Shown in pieces: positions 55,126 through 64,000 of a stretch of 64,000 nt of DNA; position 1 is the stretch's first letter; every line of letters begins with the position of its first letter. Position numbers and translations under genes: made by a program. The notes beneath the pieces were generated by a model that ran no database searches, was not told the DNA's origin, and saw nothing but the letters and a program-made list of their open reading frames with translations. The DNA is from Tipula vernalis. Taxonomy: Eukaryota > Arthropoda > Insecta > Diptera > Tipulidae. The stretch spans positions 186,419,561 through 186,483,560 of the forward strand of contig OY282560.1 in assembly GCA_958295665.1 (NCBI GenBank), written 5' to 3'.

Positions 55126-55500
55126 TGTAGCGTAGGGTTGTATTTGTTAGGGCATAGTACAATAGCATGATGGTGCAATAATTATCCCCAAAATTTTGGA
55201 AAATAAATTCCGATATAGTTCTTTTTATACATGAAATGGAAGGTCACAGGTAGTCTCAAATAAGAATTGTAACGCAAAATTAAAAATAATGGAGGCAGCT
55301 CTATATGGATTCAAACAAATCGTTAATGATGTAGCGTATACAGTTCAACATTTTAAATACAGTTCAATATTTTGATCAATTAATTCTATAATTGCTTCAA
55401 TAGTCTGTCAGACGATAGTGGTATCTCACATTTACGTTTCACTAGATCAATATGACATTTAATTAAGATTAATCTTATAGTTGACATAAACGATTACGCG
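55126..55500. repeat. Direct repeat copy 2
   Basis: Begins TATTGTAGCGTAGGGTTGTA and ends AGTTGACATAAACG; longer than copy 1 by two inserts (around 55170-55200 and 55350-55400). Together the copies bracket 1.1 kb that contains the MITE and the Harbinger fragment. Confidence 0.75.
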
Positions 55501-55552
55501 GACAAATCATCTCACTAGAAAACAATAAAGTACTTTTCATATCAGGCGCCTC

Positions 55553-55588
55553 GGGGGGTGGGGGGGGGGGTGGGGGGGGGGTAAGGGG
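55553..55588. other. Poly-G tract, quadruplex-prone
   Basis: About 36 bases, nearly all G with single T breaks and one TAA, between two GGCGCC hexamers (55546-55551 and about 55587-55592). It is extreme in this AT-rich setting and sits right at the 5' edge of the Jockey element. Confidence 0.9.
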
Positions 55589-55798
55589 CGCCAGTTTAGA
55601 TGGTCTTATTATACTAGCCCAAATGCCAACCTCACCTGCACGTGGTACTTCCTGCTAATTAACTAACGAGGCTCTGGCGACCGAAATACGGCGGAATAAC
55701 CGACTACCGAGAACATAGCAAATGATGTTCTCTTCAATGACCCACTACCAACTTGTACTGGTTAGGTTCGTAGTTGATACATAACCAGTTTTAAAGCA

Positions 55799-57346
55799 AT
55801 GAGTTCAACGCAAAAAGGAAACAATACCCCAGGTGGTAAACCAACTACCCAGTTGGCTAATCCACCCTCTTACGAGGCTGGCTCAATGGATTCTGGGGTG
55901 AGCCAATCATTGCTAAACCCATTCGATAGAAGTTCAATGTTGTTAAGATCACCAAACAATCATACTAACTCTGCAAATCAGCAGAAAGACGAAAACGCTG
56001 AACTCTGTCGAAAACTCAGTGAAGTAGAGGTACTTTTAACCCAATTAAGAAGCGAAATTGAAAAGCTGAAAAAAGAAAATGAAGAATTGAAGAAGCCCAA
56101 ACCAATGGAGATTTCTGAAAACCCGCTAACTTGTTATAATGAAACAAGTACTCACACTAGTTATAACAATGAGTTCCATACTGATGAAGAGGATCTCATG
56201 AGAGAAACAGATTGGGTACTGAAAAGGAAGAAAAGACCTACCAAAAAACGAAAAGCAGAATTCTCGCCTGAAGTTGGAGATCATTCGCAAGCTAATGTAT
56301 TAGTAACTGGTGATACTAATACCAAACCAACTCACCAGCAACAGCAACAAAAGGTTGTACCGAAAGAAAAGGCTCCTCCGCCAATTAATGTAATCGGCAT
56401 AACAGAATTTGCAAGTATACAATCTATAATGAAATCAGTGACAGCTAAGGAATATAGAGTAATGTCACTAAACAATAACGTGTGGAAAATCAATACACCA
56501 GATTCCGACACATATAGAGCTCTAGCAACAAAGCTCAATGCGGAAGGTAAAGAATGGTTCACATACGAAGATAAAAACGAACGCGCAATTAAGGTTATGG
56601 CCAGAGGCCTTCATCCAACGTGTCAAAAGGAGGACATAATTGAGGACCTAAAGGCAAGAGATCTGCAAATAGAAGATGCAGTAAACATCCTAAAACGAGA
56701 GAGAGGTGAGAACAATCAAGTCAAAAAAAGGGGGCTTCCACTCTTCATGCTGACGTTTAACAAAAAGGAGAAAGTTGAAAACATCTTCAACATCAAAGCA
56801 ATTCTCAATATGAGGGTTAAAATAGAACCGCTTAAGAAAAACACGAGGCTAATACCTCAATGCAAAAAATTCCAAGGTTTCAATCACACGCAAAAATATT
56901 GCAGACGGAAGCCAAGATGCGTAAAATGTGCTGGAAAACACAACGCGAAAGAGTGTACAGAAAGTAGAAACACCCCTGCAAAATGTATAAACTGTAAAGG
57001 GCATCATCCTGCAAATTATAGAGGCTGTGAAGTAGCCAAAGAACTTCAAAGACTAAGAAACAAAACGCATCAGTTTCCTCAAAACCCTAGGGTTACCAGA
57101 GAAGAGAAACCAACTAAAACCCAAGCGGAGCCAAAACCACCAGGTATTGGTACAGAGCGGAAAAGTTATTCACAAATTGTACAGCAATCATCTAATGCTA
57201 CGAATGATAATCCCCTTGAAAGGATTTGTCGAAGCATAGAAGCCATAAATATAAGGCTAGCAAAGCAAGAACGTGGTCTAGAAGCTTTATATAAGCGTCT
57301 AGATATGCATCAAACTTTGAACGAGGCAACAGCCCTCATATACTAA
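55799..57346 (+). CDS. Jockey-like ORF1 (Gag-like RNA-binding protein)
   Basis: 515 codons without a stop. Polar Pro/Ser-rich N-terminus; a coiled coil at about 62-102 (LCRKLSEVEVLLTQLRSEIE); a basic NLS-like stretch (KRKKRPTKKRK, about 142-152). A PRE_C2HC-type domain follows at about 205-340 (VIGITEFASIQSIMKSVTAK, ARGLHPTCQKEDIIEDLKAR). Three zinc knuckles come next: CKKFQGFNHTQKYC (about 354; its second Cys is Phe), CVKCAGKHNAKEC (about 374) and CINCKGHHPANYRGC (about 396). It would coat element RNA. ORF2 starts one base after the stop, suggesting coupled re-initiation. The knuckle change may impair binding. The open frame suggests a young insertion. Confidence 0.9.
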   Translation: MSSTQKGNNTPGGKPTTQLANPPSYEAGSMDSGVSQSLLNPFDRSSMLLRSPNNHTNSANQQKDENAELCRKLSEVEVLLTQLRSEIEKLKKENEELKKPKPMEISENPLTCYNETSTHTSYNNEFHTDEEDLMRETDWVLKRKKRPTKKRKAEFSPEVGDHSQANVLVTGDTNTKPTHQQQQQKVVPKEKAPPPINVIGITEFASIQSIMKSVTAKEYRVMSLNNNVWKINTPDSDTYRALATKLNAEGKEWFTYEDKNERAIKVMARGLHPTCQKEDIIEDLKARDLQIEDAVNILKRERGENNQVKKRGLPLFMLTFNKKEKVENIFNIKAILNMRVKIEPLKKNTRLIPQCKKFQGFNHTQKYCRRKPRCVKCAGKHNAKECTESRNTPAKCINCKGHHPANYRGCEVAKELQRLRNKTHQFPQNPRVTREEKPTKTQAEPKPPGIGTERKSYSQIVQQSSNATNDNPLERICRSIEAINIRLAKQERGLEALYKRLDMHQTLNEATALIY

Positions 57347-57347
57347 A

Positions 57348-57590
57348 ATGAGCAGATCACTAAGAATTGTCACCTGGAACGCGAACGGACTAGCGCAACA
57401 TGTTCCAGAGCTAGAAATTTTTCTAAATTTAGAAAAAATAGATATCTGCCTTATATCGGAGAGCCATTTGACAAAAACATCATTTATTAAAATACGTGAT
57501 TATGAATGTTACCATGCTGTTCACCCAGGAGGAAAACCCAGAGGAGGATCAACAGTAATAGTGAAAAAGAGTCTCAAACACTATGAAGAA
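57348..57590 (+). pseudogene. Jockey-like ORF2, endonuclease start only
   Basis: MSRSLRIVTWNANGLAQHVP, IDICLISESHLTKTS and GKPRGGSTVIVKKSLKHYEE are the N-terminal part of the apurinic-type endonuclease (WNANGL carries the first metal-binding Asn, SESHLT the Glu). The frame then runs into the 108-bp repeat (FLTFYNEIQHARRKWDSQII is repeat-encoded) and stops at 57668. No RT. Confidence 0.88.
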
Positions 57591-57800
57591 CTTGACCGTT
57601 TCTTAACCTTTTATAATGAAATTCAGCATGCACGACGGAAATGGGATTCTCAAATTATTTTAAAATAAAGTTCTGGTAAATGGCCAAGTACGAAGGAACT
57701 TGTTGATTTCTTAACCGATTTAAGATTCTGAAATGAGTTTTAGATGAAGTTCTGGAATATAGCCAATTAGAAAGGAACTTAGCCTTTCTTCTGAAGATCT
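57588..57800. repeat. Units of the 108-bp repeat family
   Basis: TTTCTTAACCTTTTATAATG, GGAAATGGGATTCTCAAATT and AAGTTCTGGAATATAGCCAA match the units at 59250-59690. About two units, forward orientation; the first one ends the Jockey ORF2. Confidence 0.8.
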
Positions 57801-57859
57801 AAAGATCTTCAAAGTCATTGCCAATTATCCACATGATGTAACCATGAAATAACCTATAA

Positions 57860-58240
57860 TTATGGTCTGTACTATCAATGGCAGCAAGCTCAACAAGGTG
57901 GGTAAGATAAAAAACTAAGGCGTAACGTTTGTTGGAAATATGTCATTTACCAAAGAAATGGATTGATTTATTTCTAAGTCTAATTCTATGTTTGGCTTTA
58001 TCAGATGATGAACCATTTTAAAAGGCCATTTTTCCTCATCGAGATCCAGCTATACATATCTCTAGTATACCATTGAAAATCCTTGAGAATACTCCATTCA
58101 GAGAGCATCCACAATGTTCAAAATTTCTTTTCTCAAAAGTTGAACCGTTTGTTCAGATCACAACATTATGTGAGCAACGTAAGAATTGGCTGATATAATT
58201 CTTTAGTCAGTGCTTCAGTCTGGATGAAGCCTCGCTGTGG
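57860..58240 (+). pseudogene. Non-LTR RT thumb relic
   Basis: Decayed plus-strand CR1-like segment: INGSKLNKVGKIKN, GVTFVGNMSFTKEMD and SKSNSMFGFIR align with the INGxxLxxVxxIKDLGVxFDxxLSFxxHID...LGFIxR motif order. Further on, shifted frames give short matches only. An A(15) run at about 58256-58270 could be its tail. Strongly diverged. Confidence 0.5.
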
Positions 58241-58270
58241 TTCATTCGAAAATGCAAAAAAAAAAAAAAA

Positions 58271-58804
58271 ATAAACACAACCAATAATACAAAATCAGAA
58301 TTAACGTCAATTATCTTTTGTGACCGATATCCCATCTCCTGGACACACAGCCTATCTCTTCAACCTCCTCCGCCCTAATAGCGTGATCTTATTTTAAAAG
58401 ACGTCCGATAGTAGTTTGCCATTGAGATTTACTTATATACGACCTTTAATATCAAGAGAATTTATTGAAATTTATTATGTATCGATCAACGTGCCATTGA
58501 AATTTCAATCAATAAAATATCATAAATGTCAATTAAACGTCACAAAATATTACTTCGGTCTAAAAACCAGCCTATCCAGTCTGTCTGGACGTCTGGATAT
58601 CTGGATGTCTGTACCCATGGTATCTCGAGAACGGCTTGTACAATTTCCAATTTTTTTCGACCAATCTGTTTCTATGGTCAAGCCGGAGATTTGAAAAGCT
58701 TTTGGAGCCTGTACGTCAAGAGGGTCGGGTATCTGCCATACAAATTAACCCAAAACAGCTGGTTATATATAGAAATATCTACCAATTTTTTACATTTGCT
58801 GATA
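58271..58804. other. No gene recognised
   Basis: Overlapping short frames on the plus strand (58416-58896) have no motif and partly run into the TTGAG repeat. Confidence 0.35.
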
Positions 58805-59075
58805 TGAATATTGAGTTGGGCATTGAGTTTGGGGTTGAGTTGAAGGTTATGTTAAGGGTCAATTTGCGGCTTGAGTTGAAGTTGAGTTTGAGTTGAGTTG
58901 AAGTTAGATTAAGATATAGTGAGCAGTTGATCAATTTTTTATATATGCAGGTTTGAGGATTGAGTTGAAAGTGAGTTTGCGGTTGGGTTGAGGGTTCAGT
59001 TAGGGTACGTTTGCGGGCTGAATTGGGCTTGAGTTGTGGTTGGGTTACGGTTTAGTGGGTAGTTGAGCAATCTAT
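58805..59075. repeat. TTGAG-rich degenerate minisatellite
   Basis: Units such as GGGTTGAGTTGAAGGTT and GAGTTGAAGTTGAGTTTGAG. Same family as 60895-61275 (forward) and 35625-36030 (reverse). Includes GGGTAGTTGAGCAATC near 59055. Confidence 0.75.
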
Positions 59076-59179
59076 ATAAAGTGTTTGTATAAATAACAGC
59101 ATATTTTTATGATATTTAAACGATTGAACAAATTTTACACAAATATTGTTTAAGACAAGATCACTGTTAATACATAAGT

Positions 59180-60440
59180 CAAACCTCAAATTGAACCTTT
59201 TACATTTCAAATTGAACCTTTAGCAAGTTATATGAATGGCCAATTAGGATGGAATTTATTTATTTATTTATCCACGATGGAAATGGGATTCTAAAATGAT
59301 GTTTGGATGAAATTCTGGACTATGGCTTAGTAGAATGGAATTTGCCTATTGAAATTTGAAATGTGCGTTCGAAATGGGATTTTAAAATTGTTTTGGATGA
59401 AGTTCTAGAATATGGAATATTAAGATGGAACTTGCCTGATTCTAAACCGATTATGATGAAATTTAACATGTAGGTTGAAAATGAGATTCTAAAATGATTT
59501 TTAGATGAGGTTCTGGAATATGACCAATTAGGATAGGACTTATCTATTTCTTAACGGATTTTAGAAGAATTTTACTCGTGCGATGGAAATGAGATTCTAA
59601 AATGATTTTTAGACAAAGTTCTGGAATATGGCCCAGATTATAATGAAATTCGAGATTGGAGATAAGGATTTAAAATAATGTTTCTAATTCCCAAACCATA
59701 CAATACCGTTAGTTGTTTCAATACTGCGGAGCGTGTCCGCCACATACTATATTATTCTAAACTTACCGCTCTAATAAAAAATACTGAAAACATAACCCAA
59801 AGATTAAAGCGAAGGATTGGCAAGAACAGTTTCTAACCGAAACTTTATTACAGAGATAAAATTGATTGTTTAGCAATTGAAATACTACGTTTACGCTGTC
59901 TCAAAGGAACCTCGACAGCTACATGATTGATGAAACCTAAACAGAAAGCTTTATAGAAGCAACCTCGTCTAAAAATAATTATTGGGTCACATTTCGTGCT
60001 GTTCGTTGGAAACGTCAAAATTCAGCATTATCGGTTAAAAATAGCTAAGTTATATTCTTATTGACCATATATGTCAAATTTCAATAAAATCCATTAAGAA
60101 ATTGGCATGTTCGGTCCTAATTGGCCTAATTAAAGAACTTCATCTAAAAATCATTTTACAATTCCATTTCCAACACACACGTCAAATTTCATCGTGATCG
60201 GTTAAGAAAGAGGTAAGTTCCATCTTCCATCATACTTGGCCATTTTCCAGAACTTCATCTAAAAATAATTTTAGAAACCCATTTCAAACGCACAGGTCAA
60301 ATTTTATATTAATCAGTTAAGGAATAGCCAAGCTCCATCCCAATTCGCCATTTATATTATTTGCTAAAGGTTAAATTTGAAATGTAAAAGTTTCAATTTG
60401 GAACATAAAAGGTTCCATTTGATATGCGAAAGGTTCAATT
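59180..60440. repeat. Foldback built from 108-bp units
   Basis: Outer TIR: TCAAATTGAACCTTTTACAT (59181) against its complement at about 60375-60405, with extra copies of the same 20-mer on both sides. Inside, forward units occupy 59250-59690 (GAGATTCTAAAATGATTTTT recurs about every 105 bases) and reverse units 60030-60370. A unique spacer (59690-60030) separates them. It has the same arm units as 7358-7860 but is larger and better kept. Confidence 0.82.
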
Positions 60441-60474
60441 TGAAGTGTAAAACCTGTATCCTGGTGTGATGGTA

Positions 60475-60820
60475 CAATGGAATAATGGTATGATGTTAAG
60501 AAGATATGATGGTATGATGGTTGGATGGTATGATGGTAGACGGTACGGTGATATGATGGTATGATGGTGTAGTGGTTGGAAAGATTATATGATGGTATGA
60601 CGGTAGAATAATGGTATGATAGTACGAGAGTATGACGCTTTAATGGTATGATAGTACGAGAGTATGACGCTTTAATGGTATGACGGTTGAATGGTATAAT
60701 GATATCATTGCCTGACAGTATGATGGTATGATTATATGGTGGTACGATGATACGATGGTACGATATTACGGTGGTATGATGGTATGAAGGTTTGGTGGAT
60801 TGATGGTAAGATATACTATC
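60475..60820. repeat. (ATGGTATG)n degenerate microsatellite
   Basis: About 345 bp of TGATGGTATGATGG variants, including a local duplication (TACGAGAGTATGACGCTTTA twice near 60625 and 60655). Confidence 0.92.
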
Positions 60821-60894
60821 TGGAAATATATATGGAATGATTATTTAAGGTTGTGATTGTACGTTGCTGGTAAAGGAGGGGTTTAGGGTTTAGG

Positions 60895-61275
60895 AAGGTT
60901 AGACTGAATTGAGTTGATTCACGCATGCAGCTTACGAATCAAGTTGATTTTGGGATTGGCTTGACCATTAAGTGTCGAGTTGAGCAAACGGTTGAGATTT
61001 GGTTCGAGCTAAGTTGAGCTAAAGTTGAGTTAGGTTTTAATTAGCTTGCATTGCGGTTGAGTGAGTTACTCGATTGAGAAATTAAGGCTAATAAGGGTTG
61101 ATTTTTCGTTAGATCAAGGGTTGATTTTAAAGTTGATTTGGACTTGATTTGGAGATTGAGTTGATGGTTGGGTTAGTTGTAACATGAGTTGGAGGTTGAG
61201 CTGAAGATTGACTTAAGAAGTTCAGTTGACCGAAGTTCTGATCACCTAATGAGGTTTCAGCCATTTATATTTTTA
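60895..61275. repeat. Copy of the 400-bp TTGAG-rich dispersed repeat
   Basis: Reverse complement aligns along its length with 35625-36030. Ends near CACCTAATGAGGTTTCAGCC. Contains GGTTTAATTAGCTTGCATTG-like sequence that corresponds to 35921-35945. Confidence 0.8.
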
Positions 61276-61689
61276 AATTTCAAAGCTTACTAGATATAAT
61301 TTATTTTTAAATGTTGACGATAATGTTTACCACCAGCAAAGTATTTTAGGTAAATTAAGAAATTAAAATTCCATGTTACACGGTTACATATTCATTTTAT
61401 ACCGGTGGAACAATTATTGTAATTTGGAAGATATATGAATCGTAGAAAAATGTTTCTTCGAAAATTTTGAAATTACCTCGGAAACAAGTTATTTTTATTA
61501 TTTTTTGTTAACATAACCCTCACGTAATGCTTCAATCGACTTCCAATTTTGTGGACAAGTGGATGATGGGTTGTCAAATTTATCATCAACGTAACAAAAA
61601 AATCGTCGGTCCCGTTTTTGAGAAAATCTGCTGTTTGGCAGTTTTCTCTTCCACTACAACCGCCTCTATTCTAGACTTGAATGAGAATC
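61276..61689. other. No gene seen
   Basis: The open frame beginning at 61527 crosses into the minisatellite and has no motif. Confidence 0.4.
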
Positions 61690-62065
61690 TAGGCTATATT
61701 ATCCCAAGCAATTCATCCCGGATCAATTCATCCCGTACAATTTATCCCCGATATCAATTTATCCCTCACAATTCATTCCACAGAATTCATCCCGCACAAT
61801 TCATCTTGCATAATTTATCCCTAAAGGTGCTTTGGAAAAGAAATTTTCCCGCAGCGGAAAAATTCCTTTTCCAAAGCAACTTTAGGAATAAATTATTCAA
61901 GATGACAAAGAAGTGTTTAGGCTATATTATCCCACGCAATTCATCCCGGATTAATTTATCCCGCACAGTTTATCCTAAAAAATTATTCAATTATATATAT
62001 ATATATTTTATTATTTTTTATTTGGGAAAAAATTTAATTTCCGAAGCCCTTTTAGTGATAAATTA
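61690..62065. repeat. Minisatellite (CAATTCATCCCGCA units) with a strong hairpin
   Basis: About eight degenerate 14-mers at 61695-61815 and four at 61925-61985. Between them an inverted repeat: CTAAAGGTGCTTTGGAAAAG (about 61811-61830) pairs with CTTTTCCAAAGCAACTTTAG (about 61868-61888). A third partial copy of the right arm is at about 62022-62065. Shape (short-unit minisatellite plus inverted arms) recalls 8456-8912, with different units. Confidence 0.85.
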
Positions 62066-62261
62066 TACATGAAACATATAAAATTAGTCTAGTTGAAGAA
62101 TTAATTATGAAAAATTATTACTGTGTTTAAAAAAAACAAACAAACCATTATTTTTGAAATATTTAAAAAATGAGTCAACATAAATTAAACAACAATTATA
62201 ATAGAAGAAAACTGAAATTGAATCGAATAAATGATGAATTAGGTAAAATCTTGGAAAAAAA

Positions 62262-63721
62262 TTAAAAAGTTTTAATTTTGATATTATGAGCCAAAGATCT
62301 TAAATATTCTAGAGGTTCAGTTGAAAAAAATTTCGCTACGATTGTCTTCAATTTGGCTTCCAAATCCTTATAAATACGTCTCTTGGGTGCTGATGGGCCT
62401 CAACTCAAATGTTGTTCATATATGAATTCAAAACGAGATTGTTCATCAATTATTTTTTTGAAAAAGGTTTCTATATTCGGATTTTGAACACTAACTAAAT
62501 TTTTGAAGCCCCTATGCCATCCCTCTACTTTATTGTTTGTTCTGTCATCTTCCATAAGCGTATTGTGGTATACGAGTACATTCCATAAATTTATTGGAAA
62601 TCTTGGCTGGCGACGCTGTTTGCTTGATATAATTCTACCAATGTAATTGTCTTCAAAATACATGATAAAATCGTCAACTTCAGTTAAAATATTCGAGGAA
62701 ATTAGAAGATCAAAATATTCTGGAACTTTTTCTGGTTCAACAAAAGCTAGAGAGGCTACCATATTTATTTGCATTGCAAATATTGGTTCATTATCATAAC
62801 GTGATTTGAGACCAGATGAAGCCAAATTTCTGTATAAGCTTTGCTTAAGGTGAAAATAATAACAAGATACGGCACATTCTGGGAAATTTTTTCTGAAAGC
62901 GTTAACTTCCGCGAGCTCAAAATCAATCATGATCTTTTCTGGAGCAAGATTAGGTTCGTGTTTTCACAATATCTCCAAAACTTTACAATATATTTTCTCT
63001 GATTTATTTGGTAAAACAGCGTAAACTATTGGAATGTTGATTCCATATTGTAGAGCATGTATAGTGAATAATTGTTTGAATAAGTAGCCACATACTTCAA
63101 AAGTTCCATCGGCATACCTAAAATTACTTCTTGCTAATATATTCAAAAAGCTTTTAGTTTCAAATATTATGAATCGGTGCTCGTGGTTTTCTCCATTATT
63201 ATAGGTTTCATCGTTCAGTGAATCGTGAAGCAAAAATGTGTCACTTTTCATTGTGCTTGTATCACATTCCGGAACCACAAGTGATTTTCGATCCTTTGGA
63301 AATGGTAAATGTGGAACATCGGAATGTTTATTACGTATTCTTCGAATAGTACGCTTGATCGATCTCTCCAGTGGCATTTTGCAGCAGCAGCATCGGAAAT
63401 AGTCGGTATTTCTTTGCAAATTACTTGTTGTGTGCTACTAATCTGAGAATTTCTGGAATTCTGAACAATATTTGCCATATGCTGACGAGCTGCAAGCTCT
63501 GCAGCTTCGGCAGCATGATTGTGTTCAAAAAGGTCCGGCAGTTTCTTTTCAATAACGTTATCACGAATATATAAGCGAGCACGACATTTTGTGGAGTAAT
63601 ACTGAGCGCACTTCCAAATTATTTTTTCATTTAATGTTTTATCCAAATAGAAAACGAATCCCTGATATATCAAACAGTCCTTATTCTTCTCCGTTTTTGA
63701 AAATTTTATTTGTTCCTCCAT
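62262..63721 (-). pseudogene. MULE transposase with N-terminal FLYWCH-type finger, near-intact
   Basis: ATG at 63721. Residues 15-75 show a FLYWCH-like pattern (GFVFYLDKTLNEKIIWKCAQ, then CRARLYI and HNH). A one-base slip in an AAAA run (63377-63380) moves to the frame with PLERSIKRTIRRIRNKHSDV. The Mutator-type DDE core follows: FRYADGTFEVCGYLFKQLFT (first Asp), IMIDFELAEVNAF (second Asp), CYYFHLKQSLYRNL, and NNKVEGWHRGFKNL (likely Glu). Two in-frame TGA codons (62964-62966 and 62400-62402) interrupt it; both fit CGA to TGA changes. The frame continues past the last one (GPSAPKRRIYKDLEAKLKTI) to TAA at 62262. About 486 codons in all. TIRs are not seen; the 5' one may lie beyond the window. 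Confidence 0.9.
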
Positions 63722-64000
63722 TGCTTTCTTCTAATTTCTGGTTAAAAATTATGTTTTTTTAAAAATAATTTTTAAAAATTTTTTTTTAAACTCATAAAAT
63801 TAATAAAGCCATACTTACTTAAATTAAAATTAATAGTTAAAATGGCATAAATATTTTATTAATATTTTCCAATTTTTAATATATTCCAGAAGACACGGAA
63901 ATTTATAATATTTAATGTGTTTATAGATTTAGCTCATGGCACACTAAAATAGTTTATAATACTTATGCCCGGTTTCACAAAATAATAGCAATCTCTAGTT
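63722..64000. other. Upstream flank of the MULE gene
   Basis: AT-rich, with poly-T/poly-A runs. No terminal repeat partner is found within the window. Confidence 0.4.

Larger units (their letters stand above)
55590..57590 (+). mobile_element. Jockey-like non-LTR element with 5' end, truncated 3'
   Basis: A GC-richer 5' leader of about 210 bp (55590-55798), intact ORF1 and the first 80 codons of ORF2. The element stops where a unit of the 108-bp repeat family begins (about 57588). Having a 5' end but no 3' end is the reverse of normal non-LTR truncation, so the 3' part was removed later by insertion or recombination. Confidence 0.8.

Noticed and set aside
61527..62072. 181-codon open frame
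   Set aside because: It runs through the CAATTCATCCCG minisatellite and hairpin; the protein repeats follow the DNA repeat.
1..64000. tRNA, rRNA or snRNA genes
   Set aside because: No cloverleaf with A- and B-box sequence or conserved rRNA segment was recognised on either strand; a covariance-model scan would decide.

Overview
The window looks like repeat-dominated, AT-rich insect chromosomal DNA. It has no operons and no bacterial gene layout. Its coding matter is almost entirely arthropod-type transposable elements: CR1/Jockey-like and RNase H-bearing non-LTR elements, Ty3/gypsy and BEL/Pao retroelements, Tc1/mariner, pogo/Tigger-like, PIF/Harbinger, MULE and Helitron. A short (TAACC)n run resembles the insect TTAGG telomere repeat. 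I cannot name the species or even the order. Only one stretch looks like a possible host exon (25467-25671, minus strand, a transmembrane-segment exon with both splice sites).

Layout. 1-12 kb: nested foldback elements (1081-2361, 9616-11202), minisatellite arms (8456-8912), and decayed non-LTR pieces on both strands (4452-6196 minus, 6690-7090 plus, 11230-11990 plus). 12-16 kb: AT-rich, no recognisable gene. 16.3-24.5 kb: a Tc1/mariner-type element with about 360-bp TIRs, a Tigger-like MITE abutting it, three 253-bp repeats leading into a Helitron Rep/helicase pseudogene, and a non-LTR element that truncates the helicase. 25-33 kb: the possible host exon, a foldback with internal 170-bp repeats, a Harbinger transposase with a possible partner gene, and a non-LTR element split by about 1.9 kb of nested insertions.

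33-48 kb: BEL and old gypsy relics, then a cluster of one young Ty3/gypsy family. It holds a complete element (36721-42874) with LTRs identical by eye, an N-terminal SAP-like domain in Gag and a GTTAAAC -1 frameshift site. It also holds two solo LTRs, an internally deleted copy (30288-30985), and a second element (44343-47765) with identical LTRs that lacks RT, RNase H and the integrase core but keeps one open Gag-protease-integrase-tail frame. All five loci are flanked by ATAT. The second element and one solo LTR sit in a TIR element with TAA target duplications, which itself sits in a Jockey-like element: a four-layer nest.

48-64 kb: mostly non-coding; a Harbinger relic inside a direct-repeat pair; a Jockey element with a 5' end and intact ORF1 but no 3' end; a block of foldback and minisatellite repeats (57.6-62 kb); and a near-intact MULE transposase with a FLYWCH-like finger (62262-63721, minus).

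Reading was by eye. Element edges are usually good to a few bases where TIRs, LTRs or target duplications are seen, and only to tens of bases for decayed relics.
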